Origin: Bacteroidia bacterium
Lineage (GTDB): Bacteria; Bacteroidota; Bacteroidia; J057; JADKCL01
DNA length: 64,000 nucleotides
NCBI GenBank assembly: GCA_020635905.1
Contig: JACJYV010000006.1
Location: 496,001-560,000, forward strand
Direction: 5' to 3'
Numbering within the stretch: the first letter of the stretch is position 1; each line of letters starts with the position of its first letter. A program made the position numbers and the translations under genes. The notes under the pieces were generated by a model, which saw nothing but the letters and a program-made list of their open reading frames with translations, did no database searches and was not told the DNA's origin. Positions 40,589-49,757 of the stretch are shown here, in pieces.

Positions 40589-41311
40589 TTGTTCACGGAT
40601 AATTGCCATAAACTGCCCCGCTTACTTGTGATCGTCCTCCTCACAGGCTTCGCCTGTTTGTTTAACCCGTCGCAGGCCCAACTGCCCTCGCGGTTTTTCC
40701 TGGTCAAGACCAGTGTGCTCCAGTATGTGGTGCCTGAATTCAATATTTCTTTGGAAAAATCTATTGGCAAGGGCAACAGCATCGAATTGCGTACCACCCT
40801 GATCATGCGGGGCATCTGGGCCGACCACGAATCCCGCCGACCCTACCGCGGCATCTATGCGGGCCTGACTTCAGACGGGGGCGCGGCCATTGAAGCAGGT
40901 TACAGAAGGTATTTCAACCAGGAAATTTTTGCCCAGGCCACCTTCAGGTACCGCACCTGGATCAACGAAAATTTTGTCCATTCTCTGCCTGCTCCCTCAG
41001 GAATCCGTGGGGAGCGGGTTTATCAGTTGGAAAATATCTACACCACCATCAAGGGATTCAAGCTAACCACAGGAGTAATATCAGGGCTCGACTACCCCGG
41101 CGGGATTATGGAGGTAAGCTTTGGATTGGGGCTAAAATTTATACACCAGGAAACCTACGCCCAGACCCGCAGCCAGAGCGCCACCCTCTGGCCACCCGAT
41201 CCCACTTTTGGCTCCTACACGGAGATTCGAAGCGCGGTGCGTCCATCCATCCATTTCACCATCAACCTCGGCCTGAATTTCAAACCCAGGAAAAAAGAAA
41301 AAGCGGAATAG
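40589..41311 (+). CDS. Outer-surface beta-rich protein, paralogue 1 (TTG start proposed)
   Basis: About 240 residues. No ATG gives a signal peptide: the only in-frame upstream ATG (40478) lies inside the previous gene. TTG at 40589 gives a workable leader, KLPRLLVIVLLTGFACLFNP followed by SQAQ, and the same length as the next gene. The mature part (VPEFNISLEKSIGKGNSIEL, IEAGYRRYFNQEIFAQATFR, DYPGGIMEVSFGLGLKFI) has the alternating pattern of an outer-membrane barrel of the DUF3575 kind (inference). It is about 60% similar by eye to the protein at 41521. The start region coincides with an ATTGCTCATTGCCCATTG repeat. Confidence 0.6.
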   Translation: MFTDNCHKLPRLLVIVLLTGFACLFNPSQAQLPSRFFLVKTSVLQYVVPEFNISLEKSIGKGNSIELRTTLIMRGIWADHESRRPYRGIYAGLTSDGGAAIEAGYRRYFNQEIFAQATFRYRTWINENFVHSLPAPSGIRGERVYQLENIYTTIKGFKLTTGVISGLDYPGGIMEVSFGLGLKFIHQETYAQTRSQSATLWPPDPTFGSYTEIRSAVRPSIHFTINLGLNFKPRKKEKAE

Positions 41312-41388
41312 AGAGATTCCAGGGCAAGATCCATGCCCCCCTGACCTAAAACCTTATCCCAGCCAAAGGGGGAATGGCCCATCCTCGT

Positions 41389-41416
41389 GTAAGGCCAGTA
41401 AATTTCCTGGCCTTAC
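41389..41416. repeat. REP-like hairpin GTAAGGCCAG...CTGGCCTTAC
   Basis: A perfect 10-bp stem (41389-41398 with 41407-41416) around an 8-nt loop, with no T-tract. It shares GGCCAG...CTGGCCTTAC with the hairpin at 20097-20120. Placed between the two surface-protein paralogues. Confidence 0.6.
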
Positions 41417-41520
41417 AATTAGCGACAATTTGTAGTCGCCTTCACCCCCAGAACCTAAAAACCCCAAAAACCCAACCCCTCAATCTTGCCCCAAATCCTC
41501 CAATTGATTAAATTCGATCC

Positions 41521-42243
41521 ATGACCTCCCGGCTCGTACACCTCCTGCTGCTGCCCCTCATCGCAGGCTTCGCCTGCCTGAGCACCCCCGTACGGGCCCA
41601 GGGGCCGTCCCGCTTCCTGGTGGTCAAGACCAACCTCAATCAGTACCTGGTGCCCGAAGTCAACCTTTCACTGGAAAAATCCATTGGCAGCGCCAACAGC
41701 ATCGAAGTGCGGGGCACCTGGATCACCCGGGGCATCTGGGCCGCCCACGAAACCCTGGACCCCTTCTGGGGCATTTTTGCGGGCATGACCGCCGACCGCG
41801 GCTGGGCCCTGGAAGCCGGCTACCGCAGGTATTTCATGGAAGAAATATTCGTACAGGCCACCCTCAGATACCGCACCTGGACCAACCAGAATTTTGTGCA
41901 TTCTCTGCCCTCACCTTCGGGAAATCCGGGCGAACGGGTCTATCAGATGGAAAACATCACCACCCGCATCGAAGGCTTCAAAATCACCTCCGGGGCCATT
42001 TCAGGATATAATTACCCGGGCGGGGTGCTGGAAGCCAGCGTCGGACTGGGCATCAAATTTATTCACCGCGAAACCTACGCCTGGAACCGCAGTCCGAGCC
42101 CCACCCTGTTTCCTCCCGACCCTACCTTCGGATCCTACACAGAAATCAGAAATTCGGTGCTGCCCTCCGTTCACTTCAGCATCAATATGGGGATCAATTT
42201 TAAGCAGAAGGAGAAGCAGGACAATCCGGGGAAAAATCCTTAA
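41521..42243 (+). CDS. Outer-surface beta-rich protein, paralogue 2
   Basis: A protein of 240 residues. ATG start with signal peptide (LVHLLLLPLIAGFACLSTPV then RAQ). Same body as paralogue 1: VPEVNLSLEKSIGSANSIEV, WALEAGYRRYFMEEIFVQAT, LRYRTWTNQNFVHSLPSPSG, YNYPGGVLEASVGLGIKFI, FGSYTEIRNSVLPSVHFSIN. Predicted as an outer-membrane beta-barrel or periplasmic beta protein; function unknown. A TAAATTCG -7-like box ends 4 nt before the ATG. Confidence 0.7.
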   Translation: MTSRLVHLLLLPLIAGFACLSTPVRAQGPSRFLVVKTNLNQYLVPEVNLSLEKSIGSANSIEVRGTWITRGIWAAHETLDPFWGIFAGMTADRGWALEAGYRRYFMEEIFVQATLRYRTWTNQNFVHSLPSPSGNPGERVYQMENITTRIEGFKITSGAISGYNYPGGVLEASVGLGIKFIHRETYAWNRSPSPTLFPPDPTFGSYTEIRNSVLPSVHFSINMGINFKQKEKQDNPGKNP

Positions 42244-42292
42244 GTTTAGTAACCCGACCAAACAAGCCTGAGAGTCGCACACGATACTTCAA

Positions 42293-44239
42293 ATGGCCAA
42301 AGCAAAGAAAAAGTCTGAAGCGCCAAAACAGGCACCCTCCAAGTCCATCAACCCCTGGTTTTTGCTGGGGGGAGTATTGCTCGCAACCCTGCTGGTCACG
42401 GGCAGCGCCCTCAAATACGGCTTCACCAACTGGGACGATGGCAGCTATGTGCTGGACAATTACCTGATCAAAAGCCTGAGCGGGGGCAACCTGCGGGGTA
42501 TGTTTACCGAAACCGTAATGGGCAACCACCACCCTCTAACCGTACTTTCCCTGGCCATTGATTATGCCCTCTTTGGACTGGACCCGACCGGCTACCATGC
42601 CACCAATCTGCTCCTGCACCTGGCCTGTACGGCCCTGGTATTTGTCTTTTTCTTCCGCCTTTCAGGCCGCAAAGACCTGGCCGCCGGGGTGGCCCTGCTG
42701 TTTGGCATCCATCCCATGCACATGGAGACCGTGGCCTGGATCTCCGACCGCAAAGACCTGCTGTACACCCTGTTTTTCCTGGGCGGCATGGTCACCTATC
42801 TCAGATACCTGCTGGCCGAAAAAGGAAAAGTCCTCAATCTGTCCCTGACTTTGGTGCTGTTTGCATTTTCCCTCCTTTCCAAAGCCACCGCCGTGACCTT
42901 TCCTGTGGTGTTGCTGGGGATCGATTTTTTGGAAAAACGCTCCTTCAATCTGAAACTGGTGCTGGAAAAAGTCCCTTTTCTGGCACTTTCGGTCGTGGCC
43001 GGTCTGTTTGCGGTGGGTGCCCAACAGGAGGGCGAAGCCCTCAAAGAAGCGGGCAGCTATTCCTTTCTGGAAAACCTCTTTGTAGCCAGTTGGAACCTGG
43101 TCATTTATCTGGTGCGGGTGGTGATTCCCTTCAAATTATCTGCCTTTCACCCCTACCCCGCCCGGGTGGACGGGCACCTGCCCATCTACATGTATTTCAT
43201 GCCCGTGGTGGTGCTGGGACTGGCTTTTGGCGTATATCGCAGCCTCAAACACAACCGGGAAGTGGCCTTTGGAGCCGGATTTTTCATCGTCACCATTGCG
43301 CTTTTGCTCCAGTTGCTGCCCGTGGGTGACGCCATTGTGGCCGAGCGCTACACCTACCTACCCTACCTGGGCCTTTTTTATTTGTTGATCTGGGGAGGGC
43401 TCAAACTTTCCGAATCACCCCGTAGATTTCTCTCGGGCAACCAGAATCTGGTCAAAATTGCCTTTGCCGCCTTTGTCCTGATCATGGGCGGGCTGGCCCT
43501 GGGTCAGTTGCAGACCTGGAAAGACAGCGGCACCCTCTGGTCGAACGTGATCAAAAAGTATCCCGAACATTACCTCGCCTATAATAACCGCGGCAATTTT
43601 TACGGCGCTGAAAGCAATTTTGACCTGGCCTTCCGCGATTTTAACCTTTCCCTGAAACTCAATCCCAATAACTCAGAAGCCCTGACCAACCGGGGGCGCC
43701 TCTTCAAATTGCGGGGCAAAAACGAGCTGGCCCTCAAGGATTTCGAAAAAGCCCTCACCATCAATCCCAAAAATTATGTCACCCTCAACAACCGGGGCAA
43801 CCTCTACCGCGACCTGAAAAAATACGACCTCGCCCTGGCCGATTTTAACCAAAGCATTGCCCTCAAACCCACCTACGACCTGGCCTGGAACAGCCGCGGC
43901 GCCCTCTACCGCGATATGCAAAAACTGGAGGAGGCCCTCGCCGACTTCAACCAGGCTGTTTTACTGAATCCCGGGAATTTTGCCGCCTGCAATAACCGCG
44001 GGATTATCTATGAAATTCAGCAAAATTACCAGCTTGCCATCCGTGAATACTCAGCAGCCATCTCCATCCGCGAAAGCTATAAAGATGCCTGGATCAACCG
44101 TTCTCGGGTATTCTGGCGGTTGAAAGATTATAAAAATGCCCTGGACGATGCCCGCAAAGGACAGCAATTCGGGGCTCAGTTTGAAGACGATTACATTAAA
44201 TTTCTCGAATCTCAGGTCAGAGGAGGAGTTTCCCCATGA
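42293..44239 (+). CDS. TMTC-like GT-C glycosyltransferase with C-terminal TPR repeats
   Basis: A protein of 648 residues. The membrane half (~22-420, about ten helices) contains the lumenal acid motif YGFTNWDDGSYVLDN (Asp48/Asp49), HHPLTVLSLAIDYALFGLDP and the family signature LFGIHPMHMETVAWISDRKD followed by LLYTLFFLGG. Six TPRs (~430-640) follow: HYLAYNNRGNFYGAESNFDL, EALTNRGRLFKLRGKNELAL, YVTLNNRGNLYRDLKKYDLA. This layout resembles eukaryotic TMTC O-mannosyltransferases and their bacterial relatives. It may O-glycosylate exported proteins (inference). It overlaps the TonB receptor gene by 4 nt (ATGA). Confidence 0.8.
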   Translation: MAKAKKKSEAPKQAPSKSINPWFLLGGVLLATLLVTGSALKYGFTNWDDGSYVLDNYLIKSLSGGNLRGMFTETVMGNHHPLTVLSLAIDYALFGLDPTGYHATNLLLHLACTALVFVFFFRLSGRKDLAAGVALLFGIHPMHMETVAWISDRKDLLYTLFFLGGMVTYLRYLLAEKGKVLNLSLTLVLFAFSLLSKATAVTFPVVLLGIDFLEKRSFNLKLVLEKVPFLALSVVAGLFAVGAQQEGEALKEAGSYSFLENLFVASWNLVIYLVRVVIPFKLSAFHPYPARVDGHLPIYMYFMPVVVLGLAFGVYRSLKHNREVAFGAGFFIVTIALLLQLLPVGDAIVAERYTYLPYLGLFYLLIWGGLKLSESPRRFLSGNQNLVKIAFAAFVLIMGGLALGQLQTWKDSGTLWSNVIKKYPEHYLAYNNRGNFYGAESNFDLAFRDFNLSLKLNPNNSEALTNRGRLFKLRGKNELALKDFEKALTINPKNYVTLNNRGNLYRDLKKYDLALADFNQSIALKPTYDLAWNSRGALYRDMQKLEEALADFNQAVLLNPGNFAACNNRGIIYEIQQNYQLAIREYSAAISIRESYKDAWINRSRVFWRLKDYKNALDDARKGQQFGAQFEDDYIKFLESQVRGGVSP

Positions 44240-46620
44240 GCAAAAAGAATTTCCTGCTTGCAGGCTGTTTAACCCTTTTTCTAATCATCTTTCACCAGGC
44301 CAGCGCCCAGCAACTTACCCAGACCCTGCGGGGAACGGTGCGCGACCGCGACTCCCAAACCTCCCTGCCCGGAGCCCGCATCATGGTCACCACCACCGAT
44401 CCTGTGATGGGCACCCTGAGCGACGAGCAGGGCAAATTTGAGATCAAAGGCGTGCCCATTGGCCGGCAAACGGTGAAAGTGACCTATGTGGGGTACGAGG
44501 AGTATAATGCCAGCGAACTGAATGTGACCTCGGGCAAGGAAGTGGTGCTCAACGTGGAACTGACCGAATCCTATCACCTGGAAACGGTGGAAATCACCTC
44601 TGAAGCTTCCAAAGATCAGGCGGTGAATAAACTGGCCACCGTCTCGGCCCGCAAATTTTCCGCCGAGGAATCCCAGCGCTATGCCGCTTCCCTCAACGAT
44701 CCCGGCCGCATGGCCTCTGCCTTTGCCGGGGTGCAGCCCTCTGCCGACGGACGCAACGATATTGTGATCAGGGGAAATTCGCCTTCGGGACTGCTCTGGC
44801 GCATGGAATCGGTCGATATTCCCAACCCCAACCACTTTGCCAATCCGGGAGGATCGGGCGGCGGCATCTCCATGCTCAGCAATTTCCTCCTCACCGATTC
44901 CGACTTCCTGACCGGGGCCTTTCCCTCAGAATACGGCAACGCCCTGGGCGGGGTCTTCGACCTCAAACTGCGCAAAGGCAATACCGAGCGCCACGAATTC
45001 AGGCTCCAGACCGGGGTGCTGGGCGTAGATGTGGCCGGGGAAGGACCTCTGGGGAAATCTGACGGCTCATATCTGGTCAATTACCGCTACTCCACCCTGG
45101 GACTGATGGAACTGATCGGGCTGCCCATCGTGCAGGGCGCCACCTACCAGTACCAGGACCTGGCCTTTCACCTGGACCTTCCCACCGCCAAAGCGGGGCG
45201 TTTCAGTCTGTTTGGGGTAGGCGGCATGAGCAGTCAGACCACCAAGGTAGATCCGGACACTTCCAAATGGAATTACCTGAGCGACAAATCCGAAGATACC
45301 TTTGGCACCGACATGGGCGTGGTGGGATTCAAGCACGTCAAATTATTCAAAGACAATAAAACCTACCTCAAAACCGTCTTATCTGCCTCATTTAATCAAT
45401 CCCGCGACAAACGCGACACCCTCAACTTCGACTTCGAAAAAGCCAATATCTGGAAACAGCATTTCCTGCAGGGCCGCTACACCCTGTCCACCATGGTCAA
45501 CCACAAATTCAACTCCCGTCACCTCATCCGCACGGGGATTTATGTGCACCAGATCTTTTACAACCTCAGTTCGGCCAGCGTTGACCTGACTTCGGGCAAT
45601 CAAAACACCGAAATTTCTGCCAAAGGCTATTCCTTTCTGGTGCAGCCTTACTTTCAGTGGCAGTGGCGTATCAGCGAAAAACTGACCCTCAATACGGGTG
45701 CCCACGGCATGTATTTTGCCCTCAACGATGCCTGGTCGGCCGAACCGCGGGCAGGCCTGCGCTGGCAGGTGGCCACCAACCACAGCCTCAGTTTTGGCTA
45801 CGGATTGCACAGCCAGATTCTGCCCCTGGGCACCTATTTCGTGGAATTCAATCTGCCCGGCAACATTGTGGTCGAGCCCAACCACAACCTGGATCTCACC
45901 CGCGCCCACCACGGCGTGATTGGCTACGACTTTCTCATCACGCCCGTCTTTCGTCTGAAGGCCGAAGCCTACTACCAGCATCTGTTCAACGTACCCGTGG
46001 GAAATGCCGAAAATCCGACCCTGTCCACCCTCAATACCAACTGGGGTTTTGAGCAGGTCTGGCTGGTCAATCAGGGCAAAGGCCGCAATTACGGTCTGGA
46101 ACTGACCCTGGAGAAATTCTTTGCCAAAGACTATTACTTTCTCTTCACGGGATCGCTATACGAGGCCAAATACACTCCATTCGACGGAATCGAGCGCAAC
46201 AGCCGCTATAATGGCAATTTTGCCCTCAATTTTCTGGGCGGAAAAGACCTCTACTTTGGCAAAGCCCGCCGCAATCACTTCGAAATGAGCGGCCGCGTGG
46301 TGCTATTGGGCGGACAGCGTTACACCCCGATCGACCTGACGGCATCCCGTGCAGCGGGGCACACCGTCTTCGACGAAAGCCAGGCCTTTCAGTTCAGGCA
46401 AAAGCCCTATTTCCGCACGGATATCCGCATCGCCTGGCACCAAAACCGCAAGCGGGCCTCCCACATCCTCTCCTTCGACGTGCAAAACCTCTTCAACACC
46501 CGCAACTCCTTCATCCAGGACTACGACGCCGAAAAAGACGAAATCCTCAACTTTTACCAGGCCGGCATGGTGCCCATCATTGCCTATCGTCTCGATTTTG
46601 GGGTGGGGAGGAGGCAATGA
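44236..46620 (+). CDS. TonB-dependent outer-membrane receptor with CarboxypepD_reg-like domain
   Basis: A protein of 794 residues. Signal peptide MSKKNFLLAGCLTLFLIIFH. The N-terminal carboxypeptidase-regulatory-like domain (~28-115) has LRGTVRDRDSQTSLPGARIM and VTYVGYEEYNASEL. The plug region (~140-260) has GVQPSADGRNDIVIRGNSPS and GGGISMLSNFLLTDSDFLTG. The rest is a beta-barrel ending VPIIAYRLDFGVGRRQ. There is no SusD partner, so not a classical SusCD pair. Translational coupling to the TMTC-like gene upstream suggests that the receptor or its ligand is related to that glycosyltransferase (inference). The start is set by AGAGGAGGAG upstream. Confidence 0.9.
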   Translation: MSKKNFLLAGCLTLFLIIFHQASAQQLTQTLRGTVRDRDSQTSLPGARIMVTTTDPVMGTLSDEQGKFEIKGVPIGRQTVKVTYVGYEEYNASELNVTSGKEVVLNVELTESYHLETVEITSEASKDQAVNKLATVSARKFSAEESQRYAASLNDPGRMASAFAGVQPSADGRNDIVIRGNSPSGLLWRMESVDIPNPNHFANPGGSGGGISMLSNFLLTDSDFLTGAFPSEYGNALGGVFDLKLRKGNTERHEFRLQTGVLGVDVAGEGPLGKSDGSYLVNYRYSTLGLMELIGLPIVQGATYQYQDLAFHLDLPTAKAGRFSLFGVGGMSSQTTKVDPDTSKWNYLSDKSEDTFGTDMGVVGFKHVKLFKDNKTYLKTVLSASFNQSRDKRDTLNFDFEKANIWKQHFLQGRYTLSTMVNHKFNSRHLIRTGIYVHQIFYNLSSASVDLTSGNQNTEISAKGYSFLVQPYFQWQWRISEKLTLNTGAHGMYFALNDAWSAEPRAGLRWQVATNHSLSFGYGLHSQILPLGTYFVEFNLPGNIVVEPNHNLDLTRAHHGVIGYDFLITPVFRLKAEAYYQHLFNVPVGNAENPTLSTLNTNWGFEQVWLVNQGKGRNYGLELTLEKFFAKDYYFLFTGSLYEAKYTPFDGIERNSRYNGNFALNFLGGKDLYFGKARRNHFEMSGRVVLLGGQRYTPIDLTASRAAGHTVFDESQAFQFRQKPYFRTDIRIAWHQNRKRASHILSFDVQNLFNTRNSFIQDYDAEKDEILNFYQAGMVPIIAYRLDFGVGRRQ

Positions 46621-47091
46621 ACAATTGGCAATGGGCAAAGAACAATGAACAATGAGCGGAGAGGGATATGCTGTGGTTGACCCCGGCGGGTCACAACCCA
46701 TTGCGTAGGGAAACAAACGACCAGGTTGTTTTCCAAAAATTTTCCGTGTGGGATACGCTGCCGCTGACCCTGACTGGCGGCAACCCATCGCGTAGGGAAA
46801 CGACCAGGTTGTTTTCCAAAACGTTTCCCGCTTGGGAAATGCTGCCGCTGACCCCGCAGGGGTCACACATTTGTAGAAATCGGACGATTGATAAGATCAT
46901 CGACCCCGGCTCCGCAGGAGGCGGGGGGATGGAAGATCGCTTTACCCGGAAAGGTAGTAGAAATTGGGGGGATTTTGTAAATTGGAGGGGTGAGATAGGG
47001 GAAATAGCGATTATGTACTTTTCAGAATAATAGCTGCATGCTGGTATTGGTGAGTTATAGGGAATAGACCTATATCTGTTATAAAGAATTT
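46621..47091. repeat. Non-coding region with ~86-bp tandem palindromic units
   Basis: Unit starts at 46664, 46751 and 46835 (partial), each beginning GGATAxGCTG or GGAAATGCTG, with TGACCC...GGGTCA palindromes, CCCATxGCGTAGGGAAACGA and GGTTGTTTTCCAAAA. The last copy has the perfect TGACCCC-GCA-GGGGTCA. A CCCCGGCTCC-GCA-GGAGGCGGGG hairpin closes the block (46914-46936). One related unit lies at 52557-52650. Near 46621 is an ACAATTGGCAATGGGCAAAG type repeat, the complement of that at 40574-40606. No gene. Confidence 0.65.
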
Positions 47092-48660
47092 ATGAATATT
47101 CACTCAGACAAAACACAGAAGAGCAAAAATCTAACGGTGGCTAATACTGTTGCTCAAAAGCGCAACGGTGCTGAGCCTACTTTTCAATTTGTAGATAATC
47201 GACCTGAGGCGGTTGTCCAAAGAAAACTGCAAGAAAAGGCTAATAATAGCATTCAGGTTTCTAAGTTAAGTGCTCTTCAGGGAATGGCTAACAACAGCCC
47301 CCGGATAAAACAAGCAGCTCATTTACGGAATAAGCCAGAAGAATCACCTGAAATCTTGGACGTACCATTAAATCAGCAGGTTGTGCAAAGGGCAATTAAA
47401 ATTACTGGTGGATCGATTGTTAGTTGGTTTACAGATAAAAAAGATATTCGATATCAGGTGGAAAAAATTTTAGGTTCAGGTGTTGATAATGAAGTGATCA
47501 CTAAATTAGAGGGATATGGTAACGATGGTTTAACTCATGAATTTAATTCTTGGGAGGATGCAATTAGTTCCGTGAGAGGAGAAGAAGAGCCTCCAAAAGG
47601 GTTTGGTGACAATAATTTATACGAAGAATTTATGAGTCTTATGGCTGAGATAGATACTCTCCAAAGCCCACCTGTTGAGAGACAAAAAAATAAGGTCGAT
47701 TTATTGGTTAAATTTCACGATCACCTGAAAAAACAGCCCATCCAGGAGATATATAAATTTGGAACTATGCTTCAGGGCAATATCGAAGATCACGAAAAAA
47801 CAGATACTATAGAGGATGCTTATGAGCAAAACAGGGCCATCTACAGATCTTGGCACGAACCAGGACGCATTTCTGAGTCTACAGAGCTTGGAGCACAGGT
47901 TGCCGGTGGAAATGAGTTGGTTGGAGCAGATGGTCTCAATGTGACCCAGAGCCCGTACAGATTTATGAAACACAAAGCAGAAACAAAAAAACCAGAGGCT
48001 GAACTTGCACCCATTGGTGCAGTTCCATCATCCTTACTATACTCAGGTCAAAAAAATACGGTATTCAATAAAGACCGTGGGACAGCAACAGCTCTTTTAC
48101 CCGAGAACCTGTATGCTGGATTTAGTGCTTATAATGAAACCGTCAAGTCGTTGCTTCGCGAGAAATCTCTGGAAGAACTGGGAAATGGAGCCGAAGTGCT
48201 AAGGGATCATGCAAAATTCATGCGGGCTTTTGTAACTCGTCCCGTATTTTACGACAAAAATGATATTCAATCTTCTACTGGAGCCTATCTGCATTCCCAA
48301 AAACCGGGGCTAAATGTACGAAAAACCCACAGTGGTCTATCAGAGGATCATAACCCTTTGATGGAAACCCTCGATCAGAAACTTCAAGACCCATTTCGAG
48401 CCAATGCGATTTTCTACCAAACCTTTACTGAACATTCCAAAGCTAATCCTTATGCTGAAGAGTGGAATGAAATGGTAGTCAAGTACAGGTCCACTGGGCA
48501 TACAGCTGGCCTTCACGAAAACATCAGAAAATGGGTTCCTGGGCTGCAACCACACTCCATTATTGATCAATTAGAGGACAGTGGGAAATTCGATCAGGAG
48601 TATGCAAATCAAACAGCTAAATTCTCTGACACCACACTGCGAGGTATGGATTTTGACTAA
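47092..48660 (+). CDS. Putative eCIS-type cargo/polymorphic toxin with DNRPEAVVQRKLQ N-terminal module
   Basis: A protein of 522 residues. Residues ~30-110 read FQFVDNRPEAVVQRKLQEKA, then NNS, a second half-repeat ALQGMANNSPRIKQAAHLRN, and QQVVQRAIKI. From memory, this N-terminal module (VDNRPEAxxQRKLQ, MANNSPQxKQ) accompanies DUF4157 proteins and other cargo of extracellular contractile injection systems in Bacteroidota; no DUF4157 HExxH site is present. The large C-terminal part (~115-522) is not recognised and may be the active domain. AT-rich against its neighbours. Antitoxin- and immunity-like genes follow. No injection-system structural genes lie in the window. Confidence 0.6.
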   Translation: MNIHSDKTQKSKNLTVANTVAQKRNGAEPTFQFVDNRPEAVVQRKLQEKANNSIQVSKLSALQGMANNSPRIKQAAHLRNKPEESPEILDVPLNQQVVQRAIKITGGSIVSWFTDKKDIRYQVEKILGSGVDNEVITKLEGYGNDGLTHEFNSWEDAISSVRGEEEPPKGFGDNNLYEEFMSLMAEIDTLQSPPVERQKNKVDLLVKFHDHLKKQPIQEIYKFGTMLQGNIEDHEKTDTIEDAYEQNRAIYRSWHEPGRISESTELGAQVAGGNELVGADGLNVTQSPYRFMKHKAETKKPEAELAPIGAVPSSLLYSGQKNTVFNKDRGTATALLPENLYAGFSAYNETVKSLLREKSLEELGNGAEVLRDHAKFMRAFVTRPVFYDKNDIQSSTGAYLHSQKPGLNVRKTHSGLSEDHNPLMETLDQKLQDPFRANAIFYQTFTEHSKANPYAEEWNEMVVKYRSTGHTAGLHENIRKWVPGLQPHSIIDQLEDSGKFDQEYANQTAKFSDTTLRGMDFD

Positions 48661-48777
48661 ATAAATTAAAAACCTTATTACACATCCCTATCCAGGATCC
48701 AGCCCCTACCCGCGGCGTCAGACCTGGCCCGGGGATAGCGATGTTGTTGCGAGAAACAGGAATATAGCAGAAGAAAA

Positions 48778-48996
48778 ATGAATATTCAGGCCGAAATCAG
48801 TTGGATAAAATCAGAATTGGACAAGGTAAACGATCCTTACCTGATCGAAATCTTCAAGAATCTACTGAAGTACAGGGATAATGCGCTCAGGAACGAAATG
48901 GACCGCATGATCCTGGAAGCTGAGGACGACATTAAAAATGGTCGGATTTTGTCTGGCTCGGAATTGAAATCAGAAATGGATAGCTGGCGTAAATGA
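48778..48996 (+). CDS. Type II antitoxin-like small protein
   Basis: A protein of 72 residues, all helical and acidic: ISWIKSELDKVNDPYLIEIF, MDRMILEAEDDIKNGRILSG, SELKSEMDSWRK. The second half (EAEDDIKxGRxLSxSELxxEM) is the usual C-terminal pattern of Bacteroidota ParD/RelB-like antitoxins that wraps the partner toxin. Its stop overlaps an ATG (48993) where the toxin should begin, but only a remnant of the toxin survives. It may now be an orphan. Confidence 0.65.
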   Translation: MNIQAEISWIKSELDKVNDPYLIEIFKNLLKYRDNALRNEMDRMILEAEDDIKNGRILSGSELKSEMDSWRK

Positions 48997-49083
48997 AATA
49001 AAATCACTTATCGGCTTGATAAAAACAAAAAGGTCGTATTAAGAGTGCTTGACCAAAAACAACACCCAGACAAAAACTGGTGA
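48993..49083 (+). pseudogene. Remnant of a ParE/RelE-type toxin gene
   Basis: The ATG overlapping the antitoxin stop runs into TAA after two codons. In another frame, 49003-49083 codes ITYRLDKNKKVVLRVLDQKQ then HPDKNW and a stop, the typical last strand and tail of ParE toxins (YRIDKxKKxVxVxRVxHxxxxP). The body of about 65 codons is missing. Deletion left the start and the C-terminus out of frame. Confidence 0.65.
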
Positions 49084-49276
49084 ATTTTGAACGGGGAAAG
49101 AAGTGAAAATGGCTGCAACACGGCTGTATCGCAGACGCTCACTTCGCTCCGCGCCCCGCTTCTGGCCTAGCGTTACCTACAAAGGGAATATTCTGAGGGG
49201 ATTGGGTTTGGATAATTAAATTTTCCATACGTTTTGCTATTTTCAATCATGGAATTGATACCAGTGTCTCGTCAAT

Positions 49277-49681
49277 TTGAAAATATTTGAAGCCTTTCCC
49301 AACATTGACAATGAATACTTTAAACTTGGATTTGATGGGAAAGAAACTTACAAAAATGTCTATGCAAACAGGACTTTAGAATTCCCTGATTGTTACAATA
49401 TTGGGACCCATGTTAAGGCAATTACAGCCCCAAAATACAGAACCTTACTTATTGGTAAATCCTATGAATTCGAATTTTATATTCCAAGAGGACTAAGCGT
49501 TGCAACCATTGATGCACAAAATAATTGGACATATTTTGATGGAAATGGAGGAGTGTTTAAGTTAAACTACATTCCAGCAACTGAAGGAGAGTTGAAAGTG
49601 AGTGCCAAATACGATAAAGGAGGAAAATCATATTGGGCAATAATATCTTACCTGGTGAAAGGAAAGAACACGATAAGTTGA
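49277..49681 (+). CDS. Truncated hypothetical domain protein, likely gene fragment
   Basis: An open frame of 134 codons from a TTG; no ATG in this frame. A different frame just upstream starts at ATG 49249 and stops after MELIPVSRQFENI, so a frameshift or truncation is likely. The body reads YKNVYANRTLEFPDCYNIGT, LLIGKSYEFEFYIPRGLSVA and SAKYDKGGKSYWAIISYLVK. It resembles the beta-rich C-terminal domain found after transglutaminase-like domains in secreted Bacteroidota proteins (weak memory). AT-rich island; no signal peptide remains. I regard it as a fragment. Confidence 0.4.
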   Translation: MKIFEAFPNIDNEYFKLGFDGKETYKNVYANRTLEFPDCYNIGTHVKAITAPKYRTLLIGKSYEFEFYIPRGLSVATIDAQNNWTYFDGNGGVFKLNYIPATEGELKVSAKYDKGGKSYWAIISYLVKGKNTIS

Positions 49682-49757
49682 TCAAATGCTCTCAACACAG
49701 GGCTAAGGAGCAAAGACGTCAGTAGAAGTATTCAGGATTGGCCCTCCTTACATTGAA

